DNA from: Desulfovibrio porci
GTDB lineage: Bacteria > Desulfobacterota > Desulfovibrionia > Desulfovibrionales > Desulfovibrionaceae
Direction: 5' to 3'
Assembly: GCF_009696265.1 (NCBI RefSeq)
Contig: NZ_VUMH01000002.1
Location: 186,001-250,000, forward strand
DNA: 64,000 nucleotides
The notes under the pieces were generated by a model that saw only the letters and a list, made by a program, of their open reading frames with translations, was not told where the DNA came from and searched no databases. The translations under genes and the position numbers were made by a program. Position 1 is the first letter of the stretch. Each line of letters starts with the position of its first letter. Shown here piece after piece: positions 19,760 to 28,435 of this stretch.

Positions 19760-21001
19760 ATGCGCGTTTCCGTAATTATTCCGGCCTGGAATCTCTGGGA
19801 GATGACGGCGGCCTGTCTGCGCTCTCTGGCGGAGTGTTCCATCGGCGAGGATCTGGAAGTGCTGGTGGTGGACAACGGTTCCACGGACGCCACGACCCGT
19901 GAGCTTGAACCCTTGGGGCAACGTCTCTGGGGCGCGGATTTCCGGGCGTTGCGCCTGCCGGAAAATCTGGGGTTCGCCAAAGCCTGCAATCTGGGCGCGC
20001 GCGCCGCCGACGGCGATCTGCTCTTTTTTCTGAACAACGACACCACCTGCACGCCCGGCTGGCTGCCGCCGCTACGCGCGGCTTTCGAGGATGCGCGACT
20101 GGGCGCGGCCGGACCGTTGCTGCTCTATCCCGACGGTACGGCTCAGCACTGCGGCGTCACGTTTTCACCTTTCTGTAAAGTCAGCCATCTTTACGAGCAC
20201 TTTCCCGGCAACCACCCTGTCTTGCGCAAGAAGCGTCCTTTGCAGGCCATTACCGGCGCGGCGCTGGTGATCCGGCGAGAGGTTTTTGCGGAGTGCGGGG
20301 GATTTTTCGAGGGCTACCAAAACGGCTTTGAGGATCTGGATCTCTGCTATGCGCTGACCGATCGTGGTTACAGTCTGACTGTCGCCGGGGAAAGCGTGCT
20401 GTACCACCACACCAGCCAGACGCCGGGCCGTTTTGAGTACGATCTGCAAAACAGCAGACTTTTTTATCAGCGCCGGGTGCAGAATATTCAGGCGGATATG
20501 CATTGCCTGGCCCGTCTGGACGGCTATGAAATGCGCATCGGTCCCACGCTTTCGTGCTGGCTGGCTCTGCCCGAAGCACAAGAGCGTGAGCTGGGCGCGG
20601 CCTTCAGCGGGACGGATTTTGATGCGGCGGCCTGCGCCGCGCAACTGGAGCGTGAACCGCTCTGGCGCGGGGGCTGGCTGTTGCTTATGGATCAACTGGA
20701 GGCTGAAGGGAAGCGGCGCGAAGCTTTGGCGGCCGGTGTGCGCGCCATGCATTTTTTTTCTCAGCCGGACGTGAGGAACCGCCTGCTGCGCTTGCTGCGC
20801 AAGGCAGGCCTGCACGAGCAGATGGCGCAATTCGCGCGCGGCATAGAGGAATATATGCAGGCTGCGCGGAAGGATGAGCCGTCACGGCGTGTTCTGGTCC
20901 AGAGGGCGCGGCGCAAGGCCTATGCCGACGGAGACACGTATCTGGCAGGACTGCTCGGCCACTGGCTGGAGCGTTACGGCAAGACGGACGCTGATGCCTA
21001 A
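19760..21001 (+). CDS. Glycosyltransferase family 2 with helical C-terminal tail
   Basis: This 413-residue protein opens with the GT2 (GT-A) pattern VSVIIPAWNLWEMTAACLRSL. The nucleotide-sugar Asp is in VVDNGSTDATT, the metal-binding LNNDTTC in place of DXD, and a catalytic GFEDLDLCYAL acidic pair near residue 190. These resemble rhamnosyl/galactosyl GT2 enzymes. The last 130 residues are helical and Arg-rich, of unknown role. It starts 20 bases after cbiA on the same strand, although a metabolic link is not apparent. It ends in a hairpin shared with the nitroreductase gene. Confidence 0.85.
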   Translation: MRVSVIIPAWNLWEMTAACLRSLAECSIGEDLEVLVVDNGSTDATTRELEPLGQRLWGADFRALRLPENLGFAKACNLGARAADGDLLFFLNNDTTCTPGWLPPLRAAFEDARLGAAGPLLLYPDGTAQHCGVTFSPFCKVSHLYEHFPGNHPVLRKKRPLQAITGAALVIRREVFAECGGFFEGYQNGFEDLDLCYALTDRGYSLTVAGESVLYHHTSQTPGRFEYDLQNSRLFYQRRVQNIQADMHCLARLDGYEMRIGPTLSCWLALPEAQERELGAAFSGTDFDAAACAAQLEREPLWRGGWLLLMDQLEAEGKRREALAAGVRAMHFFSQPDVRNRLLRLLRKAGLHEQMAQFARGIEEYMQAARKDEPSRRVLVQRARRKAYADGDTYLAGLLGHWLERYGKTDADA

Positions 21002-21035
21002 GCGCGCCGCCGGAATAGCCCGGTGACGCGCTTAG
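20998..21035. terminator. Convergent hairpin between the GT2 and nitroreductase genes
   Basis: CTAAGCGCG (20998-21006) pairs perfectly with CGCGCTTAG (21027-21035), and CCGG/CCGG repeats lie inside the loop. The stem includes the GT2 stop codon. There is no T-tract, so the terminator role is inferred from the convergent gene ends. Confidence 0.5.
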
Positions 21036-21043
21036 GCCAGGGC

Positions 21044-21622
21044 TCAGAAACGTTTGAGCACCAATTCGTCCAGCGGCCGCTTGGGCACATGGTGTACGCC
21101 TTCCGCGTCGCGCCAGTAGCCGAAGGAACCGTCGGCGGGCATGGGAGCCAGCACGCGTTTTTCCTTGGCCACGCCAAGGCCGAGCACAAGGGCGATTTTC
21201 ATGCCCTCGGGCACGCCCAGCAACTCCGGCGCGGCTTTGTGATCAAAGGCCTGGATGATGCAGCAGCCCCAGCCCCGGCTGGTGGCCGCCAACTGGATGG
21301 TCTGGCAGGCGATGCCCGTATCGTAGCAGAGCAGTTCCTTGCCGCTTTCGGGCATGAGCACGGCGATGAAGGCCGTGGGCCGCTCGCCGGGATGCGGGCC
21401 GCCCCAGTCTTTGAGCGCGCCGGCCCAGCGGGTCAGGCTGAACAGTTTTTGGCAGGTTTCGCCCGGCCCCACCAGAATGAAACGCAGTTCCTGGGCATTG
21501 CGAGCCGAAGGGGCCATGCGCGCGCAATCCGCCAGCCAGTCCAGATCGGCCATGCTCAGGGGCTTGTCCTCTTCAAAACGGCGGCAGGTGCGGGCCGCCT
21601 CCACCAGTTCTTTGAAGTTCAT
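21044..21622 (-). CDS. Nitroreductase-family flavoprotein
   Basis: This 192-residue protein of the NADH oxidase/nitroreductase fold starts MNFKELVEAARTCRRF, where the Arg pair binds FMN phosphate. It has ARMAPSARNAQELRFIL, and the later Gly-rich GWGCCIIQAF segment. AAGGAG stands upstream of ATG 21622. It is shorter than BluB (about 220 residues), the oxygen-dependent flavin destructase that makes the lower ligand of B12. Its position 49 bases behind cobS is therefore suggestive but not proof of a cobalamin role. It could equally be a general FMN-dependent reductase. Confidence 0.82.
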   Translation of the reverse strand: MNFKELVEAARTCRRFEEDKPLSMADLDWLADCARMAPSARNAQELRFILVGPGETCQKLFSLTRWAGALKDWGGPHPGERPTAFIAVLMPESGKELLCYDTGIACQTIQLAATSRGWGCCIIQAFDHKAAPELLGVPEGMKIALVLGLGVAKEKRVLAPMPADGSFGYWRDAEGVHHVPKRPLDELVLKRF

Positions 21623-21671
21623 ATGCTGTACTCCTTGGTTTTGGCGGCACGATGCGCCGCCTGACCTTATT

Positions 21672-22481
21672 CTACAGCGTTGCCAGCAGAAAGCACAACT
21701 GCCCCAGTTCGATGGCCGCGCCCAGAAAGTCGCCGGAAAGTCCGCCCTGGCGTCGCGCCGTGGCGGCCAGGCGGCGCGTGAGCCAGTATTGCGCTCCAAG
21801 CAGGACCAGTCCCTGCCAGAGACTGAGGCCCAGCGCCATTAAAAGACAGGTCAGCAGAAAGGCCGCCAGCCGGTAAATCCGGCGCACGGCCGGACCGGCC
21901 CCGGCGCAGGCCAGGCCGCCCAGAGAATCCGGGTCATGGGGCGGCGCGGACGCGGCCAGCCAGACCGCGCAGGCCCGGCCCCAGGCCGGGGCCAGGACGA
22001 GCGGCAGCCAGTGTCCGGCTGCCAGATGCCAAGTCAGCGCCAGCCATTGGCCACTGAAAATCAGCAGCAGGCTCAATGCGCCGAAGGCCCCCAGGCGGCT
22101 GTCACGCAGAATCTCCCAGAACCGCGCGCCGGTCGCGCCGCTGCCACAGGCGTCGCCCAGATCGGCCAGCCCGTCCCAGTGCAGGCCGCGCGTGCTCCAC
22201 AGTTCCAGAGCCAGCCAGAGCCAGGCCGCCAGCGCGGCGGCAGGCCAGACTGCCCCGGAAAAAAGCATCGTGGCGGGTGATGCGGAAAGAAGAGTCAGAA
22301 ACAGCCAGGCCGCCAACGTGTACAGGCTGCCCAGAACCAGGCCCGCGGGCGCGAACCACGGCACGCAGGCGGCCAGGGACCGCGCGTTGCAGGGCCGGGG
22401 CGGCGCAAGACGGCTCAGAAAAGCCAGAGCGTCCAGAAAACGGCCTCCGGCCCTGCTCAGTCGTGAGGCATATCCGCTCAA
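21672..22481 (-). CDS. cobS: Adenosylcobinamide-GDP ribazoletransferase (cobalamin synthase)
   Basis: CobS (269 residues, six to seven membrane segments) joins adenosylcobinamide-GDP and alpha-ribazole in the last step of cobalamin assembly. The signature TRGLHWDGLADLGDACGSG is intact (metal-binding Asp residues), and DSRLGAFGALSLLL follows. The ATG overlaps the rex stop in an ATGA (22478-22481), so it is translationally coupled to rex. A redox repressor as first gene of a unit with cobS is unusual. Confidence 0.93.
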   Translation of the reverse strand: MSGYASRLSRAGGRFLDALAFLSRLAPPRPCNARSLAACVPWFAPAGLVLGSLYTLAAWLFLTLLSASPATMLFSGAVWPAAALAAWLWLALELWSTRGLHWDGLADLGDACGSGATGARFWEILRDSRLGAFGALSLLLIFSGQWLALTWHLAAGHWLPLVLAPAWGRACAVWLAASAPPHDPDSLGGLACAGAGPAVRRIYRLAAFLLTCLLMALGLSLWQGLVLLGAQYWLTRRLAATARRQGGLSGDFLGAAIELGQLCFLLATL

Positions 22482-23122
22482 TAACGGGCCTGGGTATGAT
22501 TGAAGGCCAGCGCGTACAGATGGTGGAAGAAGTCCACATATTCCACATGCACGCGTTCCGGCACCTTGATCCGCGCGGGGGCGAAGTTGAGAATGGAGGT
22601 CAGGCCCGCGTCCATCAGGTGCTGGGCCGCGCGCTGGGCGCGTTCCGGCGGGGTGGTGATGATGCCGATCTCAATGCCGAGTTCGACCACCATGCTTTTG
22701 AGGTCCTTGGTGCAATGCACTTCCAGACCATGCACGATTTCACCGATCTTGAATGGGTCGCAGTCGAAGATGCCCACGATGTTGAAGCCACGCGCGCGGA
22801 ATTCGCCGTGGTTCAGGATGGCCTTGCCCAGGTTGCCTACGCCGATCAGGGCCATGCGCCATTCGCGGTCCACGCCCAGCGCCGAAGTGATGGCCGCAAT
22901 AAGCGATGTCACATGGTAGCCCACGCCACGGATGCCGAATTCCCCGAAGTAGGCCAGATCCTTGCGCACCTGAGAACCGTTGACGCCGCAGGCTTCGGCC
23001 AGGGGATTGGACGAAATGACTTCCACATCGTCGCGGGCGAAATTTTCAAGCACCTGCACATAGGTGGCAAGGCGCTGGATGGTGGCGCGGGGGATATGCT
23101 TGCTTTTGGGTTGCGTGACCAT
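22478..23122 (-). CDS. rex: Redox-sensing transcriptional repressor Rex
   Basis: Rex (214 residues) senses the NADH/NAD+ ratio. The N-terminal winged helix (residues 10-75) has the DNA-recognition segment NGSQVRKDLAYFGEFG. The C-terminal Rossmann domain carries ALIGVGNLGKAIL and NIVGIFDCDPFKIG, and a swapped C-terminal helix completes the dimer. The ATG at 23122 is chosen as the usual start before ATIQRL; the ribosome site is weak (AAAGGC). In sulfate reducers Rex controls energy genes such as ATP synthase and sulfate activation. An operator-like palindrome in front of the neighbouring atp operon fits this. Confidence 0.95.
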   Translation of the reverse strand: MVTQPKSKHIPRATIQRLATYVQVLENFARDDVEVISSNPLAEACGVNGSQVRKDLAYFGEFGIRGVGYHVTSLIAAITSALGVDREWRMALIGVGNLGKAILNHGEFRARGFNIVGIFDCDPFKIGEIVHGLEVHCTKDLKSMVVELGIEIGIITTPPERAQRAAQHLMDAGLTSILNFAPARIKVPERVHVEYVDFFHHLYALAFNHTQARY

Positions 23123-23175
23123 GGGCGGTGCCTTTATTGCTCGAAATGGATTCGTTAATGTTGACTTGTGAAATA

Positions 23176-23195
23176 AAGTATTACTCAGAATACTT
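23176..23195. promoter_or_regulatory. Inverted repeat upstream of rex
   Basis: AAGTATT-ACTCAG-AATACTT is a perfect 7-base dyad 54-73 bases ahead of the rex ATG, preceded at 23167-23175 by TTGTGAAAT, a Rex-like half site. It may be a regulatory site for rex; the protein that binds it is unknown. Confidence 0.4.
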
Positions 23196-23320
23196 GAAAA
23201 CAGACCGCAGTGCAAGCGGGCTTTCCCGCAGGCCCGGCGGAGGCGCGCATCCTGTGCTTGTTTAGCCATTATGGCAAGACGCTAATTTTCTTAATAAGGT
23301 GAAAATCGAGACGGGTGGCT

Positions 23321-23347
23321 AGGGCGTTTCAATATTAAACGGCTCTG
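23321..23347. repeat. Dispersed palindrome, copy 2
   Basis: GGCGTTTCAATATTAAACGG flanked by AG and CTCT forms an imperfect dyad (GCGTTT/AACGGC around CAATATTA). It shares the TTTCA core and CTCT edge with the other copies. Confidence 0.45.
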
Positions 23348-23629
23348 TGCTTCGTGGTAGTGTGCAATTTGCCGAAATAATGATTGATTAGCTAAAATTT
23401 ATTAATTTCAGTGAAAAATTCTTTGAAAAGGCAGATTTTTTCAAAGGCAAACAACTTTGGGCGCAGAGCTGCGGGCGTGGTTTCTTTTCTAATGTCTGTC
23501 TGTCAGCCATTTATTTGATATAATACGAGGAGTAATTTTTTGGAGTACATGTCTTGGCTGGAGCGGAGGCGGGCATATAAGCCCGGATATGCTGGCTGGC
23601 TATATAAAATAAAAATGTTCCACGGCAAT

Positions 23630-23657
23630 AAAAAAGGGAGGCCGAAGCCTCCCTTTT
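23630..23657 (-). terminator. Intrinsic terminator of the atp (F0) operon
   Basis: GGAGGC and GCCTCC pair around a stable CGAA-type tetraloop (23637-23652). The stem is extended by A/T pairs, and on the minus strand it is followed by a T-run. It lies 20 bases after the atpE stop. It could also act on the plus strand. Confidence 0.9.
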
Positions 23658-23675
23658 GCTGCGGTCGAATGCGGA

Positions 23676-24020
<345 letters not shown>

Positions 24021-24116
24021 TTATTGTTGGGTCGCGTGCGACCATTCCCCCAAGATGCGAGCAGTTTTATGCCGTTTTCCGGGCCGCGTGCTCGGGCGGC
24101 TGCTGCGGCGCTCCAC

Positions 24117-24141
24117 CCGCGGCCCCTTTTCCGGGCCGCGG
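24117..24141. other. Intercistronic hairpin between atpB and atpE
   Basis: CCGCGGCCC (24117-24125) pairs perfectly with GGGCCGCGG (24133-24141) in the 162-base space between the a and c subunit genes. There is no T-tract. It could be an RNA processing or stabilising element that tunes the high c-subunit output, but this is inference. Confidence 0.5.
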
Positions 24142-24161
24142 GAGAGCGGTAATGCGTGTTT

Positions 24162-24866
24162 CTAGTGTTCAGGGCCTTCCAGAGCGCCCTTGATGTAGAA
24201 CATGGTCAGCATGAAGAAGACGAAGGCCTGCATGGTCTTGCCCAGAAGGAAGAGGGCATAGATGGGCAGGGTGCCCAGCAGGGGGGCCATGACGAAGAAG
24301 AGAACCATGACGATTTCCTCGCCCCGGATGTTGCCGAAAAGACGGAGGGAGAGAGAAACCGGCCGGGAGAGATGCGAAACCACTTCCAGCGGGAACATCA
24401 GCGGAATGAGAAACTTGGACGGCCCGGTGAACTGATGAATGTAATGGCTTTTCCAGCGCATCAGGCCCACGGCGTTGTAGTAGACCAGGACGAAGAGCGC
24501 CATGCAGACCGTGGTGTTCAGATTGGCTGTGGGCGCGTCGAAACCGGGGATCAGGCCCATGAGGTTCATGCCGAAAATATAGATGAACATACCGGCCAGG
24601 AGGGGGACGTACTTGCGTCCCACTTCGCCCATGGTCGAACAGACGAAACGCTCAATGGTATCAATCAGCGCCTCGAAGAAATTCTGCAGTCCTCCCGGCA
24701 CAAGGGTCAGCCGCCGGCGCATGATGAAGGCCACCGTGAAAAGGATGGCCATACAGACCCAGGAATAAAAGACGTGTTTGAATTCGATCACCTGCCCGCC
24801 CAGGGTGATCTCGTCCATGCCCATAAATGTGGAGAGCAATACCGGATGCGGCAAACCACCTGCCAT
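24162..24866 (-). CDS. atpB: F0F1 ATP synthase subunit a
   Basis: This 234-residue subunit a has five to six membrane helices and forms the proton half-channels. The essential arginine lies in [14 protein letters not shown], and [16 protein letters not shown] and the final helix are typical. AGGAGG stands upstream of ATG 24866, which is preferred over the longer frame to 25031. It lies in the order atpZ-atpI-atpB-atpE; the b, delta and F1 genes are not in this window. Confidence 0.95.
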   Translation of the reverse strand: MAGGLPHPVLLSTFMGMDEITLGGQVIEFKHVFYSWVCMAILFTVAFIMRRRLTLVPGGLQNFFEALIDTIERFVCSTMGEVGRKYVPLLAGMFIYIFGMNLMGLIPGFDAPTANLNTTVCMALFVLVYYNAVGLMRWKSHYIHQFTGPSKFLIPLMFPLEVVSHLSRPVSLSLRLFGNIRGEEIVMVLFFVMAPLLGTLPIYALFLLGKTMQAFVFFMLTMFYIKGALEGPEH

Positions 24867-24984
24867 GAGCCAGCCTCCTGTGTGAAACAAGCTGAACCGT
24901 GTTTTCCAAGACCGCGCGGCGCGAATGCCCGCAGCCTTTTCCCCAATAATATCGCCCCGTTTGACGTGCCGCCAAGGGCGGCGC

Positions 24985-25437
24985 TCAACCCCGGCCGGAT
25001 GCGTCCCGGCCTTCGCGCGAAACCACGGCAAAGGTGAGCAGGGCTGTGACCGCCCCGGCGGTCAGGCCGCCCAGGATGGCCGTCACCGGCGCTTTCCAGA
25101 CTACCAGCGCCAGGTAGAGCAACCCGGCCAGAAGTAGCAGTCTGCCGCCCCAGCGCAACAGCACAACGCGTAGAAAAGCCGTGCTGTACTCGCCCAGACC
25201 CGCGCGCAGAAAAAAGCGCGCCAGACTCCAGAACGTCAGGGCCATGATGCCCAGCCCCACGCCGAACCAGAAAAACCAGGGCGTCGCGGCGAAGGCGATG
25301 CCGCCGCCCAGCAGAAACAGGGCCGTCAGCAGCAGTTCGTTCCGCACCAGCGGCCGGATAACCGGGTGGCTGATGCCCCGCCGCCAGAGCCAGGCGTCAA
25401 GGCTGTGCGTCATGGTTCTCAGCGCCTGCACGGCCAT
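24985..25437 (-). CDS. atpI: ATP synthase I-like membrane protein
   Basis: This 150-residue protein has four hydrophobic segments, in the pattern of AtpI, the small protein encoded at the head of many atp operons and thought to assist c-ring assembly or Mg2+ supply. GGAGAGACGG precedes ATG 25437. The gene overlaps atpZ by 41 bases and is followed by atpB after 118 bases. Assignment rests on topology and position, since AtpI sequences are poorly conserved. Confidence 0.7.
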   Translation of the reverse strand: MAVQALRTMTHSLDAWLWRRGISHPVIRPLVRNELLLTALFLLGGGIAFAATPWFFWFGVGLGIMALTFWSLARFFLRAGLGEYSTAFLRVVLLRWGGRLLLLAGLLYLALVVWKAPVTAILGGLTAGAVTALLTFAVVSREGRDASGRG

Positions 25438-25783
25438 CCGTCTCTCCGCTTTGTTGCGTTTCCGCCGTCCGCCGCGCCGTGGAAGCCTCATCCGTGGGCG
25501 GCGTATCGGGCGGCGGGACAAGCCCCTTGCGGCGGGCGTCTTCGGCCGCAATTTTTTTCAAAAGATGCTGCGTGTCGCGGTAGACGTTCAAAAAACCGGC
25601 GGCAATGCCCAGCAACAGAAAGCACAATTTGCACCAGGGGCCTGTGCCCAGCCAGTAATCCAGGCCGTACCCGATGGCGAAACCCACCAGCGGCCCGCTG
25701 ACCAGATGCAGACCGATGACCCCGGTGGTGGCCAGGGCTTCCATGCCGCTCTGCTGTTGTTTGAGAATGTCTTTGAATGACAC
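25397..25783 (-). CDS. atpZ: AtpZ/AtpI-family protein
   Basis: This 128-residue protein starts with a short amphipathic helix, then two membrane segments: GLHLVSGPLVGFAIGYGLDYW and CFLLLGIAAGFLNVY. The Gly-rich first helix and the NVYRDTQHLLKK exit are typical of AtpZ. A disordered Pro/Thr-rich tail of about 45 residues follows. It is the first gene of the F0 operon, behind a promoter overlapped by a Rex-like operator, and has GGAGGCGG ahead of the ATG. Confidence 0.85.
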   Translation of the reverse strand: MSFKDILKQQQSGMEALATTGVIGLHLVSGPLVGFAIGYGLDYWLGTGPWCKLCFLLLGIAAGFLNVYRDTQHLLKKIAAEDARRKGLVPPPDTPPTDEASTARRTAETQQSGETDGRAGAENHDAQP

Positions 25784-25842
25784 GGGCCGCCTCCGCGAAT
25801 GTCAGCGGCGCGTACATTCCGCACGCTGTAAAACCCCTAACG

Positions 25843-25860
25843 CTGTGTAAATTATCACAG
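25843..25860. promoter_or_regulatory. Predicted Rex operator in front of atpZIBE
   Basis: CTGTGTAAATTATCACAG is an 18-base palindrome with CTGTG/CACAG arms, matching the general Rex consensus TTGTGAA-N4-TTCACAA in 5 of 7 positions on each half. It covers the -10 hexamer of the predicted atp promoter. The nearest downstream regulator gene is rex. Confidence 0.65.
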
Positions 25861-25877
25861 CCTCGGCGGCGCGTCAA
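25849..25877 (-). promoter_or_regulatory. Predicted sigma70 promoter of the F0 operon
   Basis: On the minus strand TTGACG (25872-25877), exactly 17 bases, then TAATTT (25849-25854). The start would be near 25842, leaving a leader of about 60 bases before atpZ. Confidence 0.65.
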
Positions 25878-25926
25878 CGGCTTTGCGCCGAAACATTCGG
25901 CATCTGCGCATATTTCCGCCGCGCGT

Positions 25927-27411
25927 TCAGCCCCGAAGCCGCCAGAGACTGAGGCATTCCAGGTGCGGAGTATGCGGAAAAAGATCCACGCCCGTCAGAC
26001 GCGCCGGCTCATAATGCGTCTGGAGCGCCTGGGCGTCCCGCGCCAGCGTGGCCGGGTTGCAGGATATATAGAGGATGCGCCGGGGGCGCAGCTTGAGCAG
26101 GCTGTCCAGAACTCTGGGCGCCAGTCCGGCGCGCGGAGGATCGGCCAGCACCGTATCCCAGGCGGCGGACCGGTCGCGCCGCAGACGCTCCAGCAGAACC
26201 GCCGCGTCACCCGCTTCATAACGGCAGTGCGTCAGACCGGCCTGTTCCGCATTGCGCCGGGCCAGCGCCACGGCGCGCCTGTCGTATTCCAGGCCCATCA
26301 GGCGTTCGAAGGCGGGGGCCGGCAACTGGCCCGGCGCGCCCACGCCGCAGTACAGATCCAGCAGGGATGAACCTTTTTCCACGCCTCCGGCGTTCAGCAT
26401 TTCCGTAGCCAGACGGGCCAGACTTTGCGCGGCCCCGGTATTGACCTGAAAGAAGGACGCCGCGTCCAGGCCGAACAGGCGGCTGCCCAAGGGCAGATGC
26501 AGCAGAGCGGCTTCAGCCTCTTCCCGCCCCCGTTCGTTCAGGCAGAGCACACGGCGCTCCCCGGCCGCCAAGGGGTCGGGGCTTTGCCGCTCTTCATGGA
26601 TGAAGGCGGCCAGGTCCGGGAAGCGTTGCAGCAGACGTTCGCCTAGGGCGCGCGCCGCCGTCCGGCCCGCCGCGCCGCCGGGACTGGTGACGCACAGGAC
26701 CCACCAGCGGGGCGCGGGGTCGTCGCCTTTCTGCCCGTGCCGCAAGATCAGAAAGCGCCAGAAGCCGTGTGCCCCGGCGGCGTCAATGCCCTTGCTCCGT
26801 CCCGCGTTGCGTCGGGAAGCGGGCGCGACATACGGCGGCAGGCCGCTTGTTTCCGCCATGCTCCGGGCCGCCTCCAGAATGTCCCGCGCTCCGGCGGGCG
26901 GCAGAACGCAGTCCGGCACGGGCACGACCTCCGCGCCGCCGCGGCGGCGCAGGCCCAGAACCAGGCCGCCGTCCGCGCCCGGGCCGAAGGCGAATTCCAT
27001 TTTATTGCGGAAGGCCGTGTGGTCCGGCGAAGGGCGCGGGGCTTCCCACACGCTGTTGAGCAGAGTACGGTCCAGACGCCCGATGCGGCTCAGGGCTTCC
27101 AGAGCCAGGTTTTCCTTCCAGCGCAACTGCGCCGGGTAGGGTATGATTTGCAGGGGGCAGCCGCCGCAGACGGATTGATGCGGGCAGAGCGGCGGCACGG
27201 CATCCGCTGCCGGGCGCAGCACGTCCAGCAGGTCGGCTTCCAGCAGGCGGGTCTTGCGGCGGACAACCCGCGCCCGGACGATCTGCCCCGGCAGCGCGCC
27301 GGTCACAAAGACCGCCGCGCCGCGCCCGTCGTTCCCGTCCGTCGTCACGCGGGCGATGCCGCGCCCGTCGTGGGCCAGACTGTCCACGGTCACAGTGAGA
27401 ATTTCGCTCAT
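25927..27411 (-). CDS. 23S rRNA m5U methyltransferase (RlmD/RumA/TrmA family)
   Basis: This 494-residue SAM-dependent RNA uracil-C5 methyltransferase has an N-terminal TRAM (OB) domain at residues 1-65. A [4Fe-4S] ligand set follows: Cys76, Cys82 and Cys85 (CPHQSVCGGC), with a later VPDC. The Rossmann methyltransferase core has LLDLYCGVG and DPPRAGL, and the catalytic Cys is in YISCNPATLARD. RlmC, RlmD and TrmFO-like targets cannot be separated by eye; the cluster cysteines favour RlmD-type. The start at 27411 is chosen for the MSEI-TVTV TRAM start; the ribosome site is weak. It is divergent from rplU. Confidence 0.88.
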   Translation of the reverse strand: MSEILTVTVDSLAHDGRGIARVTTDGNDGRGAAVFVTGALPGQIVRARVVRRKTRLLEADLLDVLRPAADAVPPLCPHQSVCGGCPLQIIPYPAQLRWKENLALEALSRIGRLDRTLLNSVWEAPRPSPDHTAFRNKMEFAFGPGADGGLVLGLRRRGGAEVVPVPDCVLPPAGARDILEAARSMAETSGLPPYVAPASRRNAGRSKGIDAAGAHGFWRFLILRHGQKGDDPAPRWWVLCVTSPGGAAGRTAARALGERLLQRFPDLAAFIHEERQSPDPLAAGERRVLCLNERGREEAEAALLHLPLGSRLFGLDAASFFQVNTGAAQSLARLATEMLNAGGVEKGSSLLDLYCGVGAPGQLPAPAFERLMGLEYDRRAVALARRNAEQAGLTHCRYEAGDAAVLLERLRRDRSAAWDTVLADPPRAGLAPRVLDSLLKLRPRRILYISCNPATLARDAQALQTHYEPARLTGVDLFPHTPHLECLSLWRLRG

Positions 27412-27503
27412 GCCGGACAGGATAGCAGCGCCGGGGAGGTTTTGCCAAGGCCGGTCCGGACAGGCACGGGCGGAATTTGTCTGAAATGATTGCGGACGAG
27501 GCC

Positions 27504-27536
27504 TTGACATTTTTCGTCTGATCGGGCAAATATACC
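27504..27536 (+). promoter_or_regulatory. Promoter of the rplU-rpmA-obgE cluster
   Basis: A consensus TTGACA (27504-27509) is followed by an AT-rich -10 region, AAATAT (27528-27533) at 18 bases or TATACC (27531-27536) at 21. It is 23-50 bases upstream of rplU. The -10 is not certain. Confidence 0.5.
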
Positions 27537-27558
27537 TTTCTCTTTTTGGAGGTTGATC

Positions 27559-27867
27559 ATGTACGCGATTATCGAGACCGGCGGAAAACAGTACCGCGTC
27601 GAAGAAGGTTCCAAGATTGTTGTGGAAAAACTCGCGGCCCAGACCGGCAGCGACGTTACTCTGGATAAGGTGCTGATGGTCGGCGGCGCGGACTGCAAAG
27701 TCGGCGCTCCCTATCTTGCCGGCGCCGCCGTGACGGCGGAAGTGGTGGAACAGGGGCGCGGCCCCAAAGTCATGGTCTTCAAGCGCCGTCGTCGCAAGGA
27801 TTCCAAGACCTTGCGCGGGCACCGTCAGGACTGCACCACCATTCGCGTCAAAAGCATCAACAGCTAG
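27559..27867 (+). CDS. rplU: Ribosomal protein L21
   Basis: Full-length L21 (102 residues) with the family start MYAIIETGGKQYRVEEG and the C-terminal RQDCTTIRVKSI. TTTGGAGGTTGATC precedes ATG 27559; an in-frame TTG two codons earlier is less likely. It is part of the large subunit, binds 23S rRNA, and leads the widespread rplU-rpmA-obgE order. Confidence 0.97.
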   Translation: MYAIIETGGKQYRVEEGSKIVVEKLAAQTGSDVTLDKVLMVGGADCKVGAPYLAGAAVTAEVVEQGRGPKVMVFKRRRRKDSKTLRGHRQDCTTIRVKSINS

Positions 27868-27997
27868 GCTGGCTTTTCGGAGCGAGCGTCCGTTTTTTTC
27901 GGTCCCCGCCCGGCGGCGATCAGTGATCGCGTCCCGGGCCGGAATCCGAGGGGGAGCGGGCCGCGCGTTTTGATGGCTCAGCGCTCAGGAGGCTATC

Positions 27998-28267
27998 ATG
28001 GCTCATAAGAAAGCAGGCGGTTCTTCGCGCAACGGCCGCGACAGCGCGGGTCAGCGCCGCGGCGTCAAGCGTTTCGGCGGTCAGCGTGTGCTGGCCGGCA
28101 ACATCCTCGTGCGTCAGCTGGGCACTGTTGTGTACCCCGGCAACAACGTGGGCATGGGCAGGGACTTCACCCTCTTCGCCAAGGTGGAGGGCGTGGTGCG
28201 CTTTGAAAAATATGTCCGCAAACGTCGCGTGTTGACGCGCGTGCATGTGGAAGCGGCCGCTCAATAA
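27998..28267 (+). CDS. rpmA: Ribosomal protein L27
   Basis: L27 of 89 residues starts [20 protein letters not shown], with the N-terminal tail that reaches the peptidyl transferase centre. It shows no Firmicute-type cleavable extension. CAGGAGGCTATC lies before the ATG. The 130-base gap from rplU holds a hairpin GCGATCA/TGATCGC, possibly a processing site. Confidence 0.97.
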   Translation: MAHKKAGGSSRNGRDSAGQRRGVKRFGGQRVLAGNILVRQLGTVVYPGNNVGMGRDFTLFAKVEGVVRFEKYVRKRRVLTRVHVEAAAQ

Positions 28268-28435
28268 CTTCGCGGCCGCGTGGAATTTGTTTGGGGAAGG
28301 AGCCGCACTCGGGCGCGGTTCCTTCCCTTTTTGCATTTTTACGGACATACTGACGCCGCTTGCCGTTGAACGGCCGGCGGCCACGATTTATATACAAGCC
28401 GGAGCCGCGATGCGCCGGTGGATCAGAGGCACACT

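Larger units (their letters stand above)
23123..23675. other. AT-rich intergenic region between rex and atpE (553 bases)
   Basis: This is clearly richer in A and T than its surroundings. It contains the dyad upstream of rex, a dispersed palindrome (23321-23347) and a hairpin CTTTGAAAA/TTTTCAAAG (23421-23429 with 23438-23446). On the plus strand a TATAAT box (about 23518-23523) is followed by two ribosome-site-like AGGAG/GGAG stretches and a 52-codon frame from 23549 that is not supported as a gene. It ends with the atpE terminator. Confidence 0.5.
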
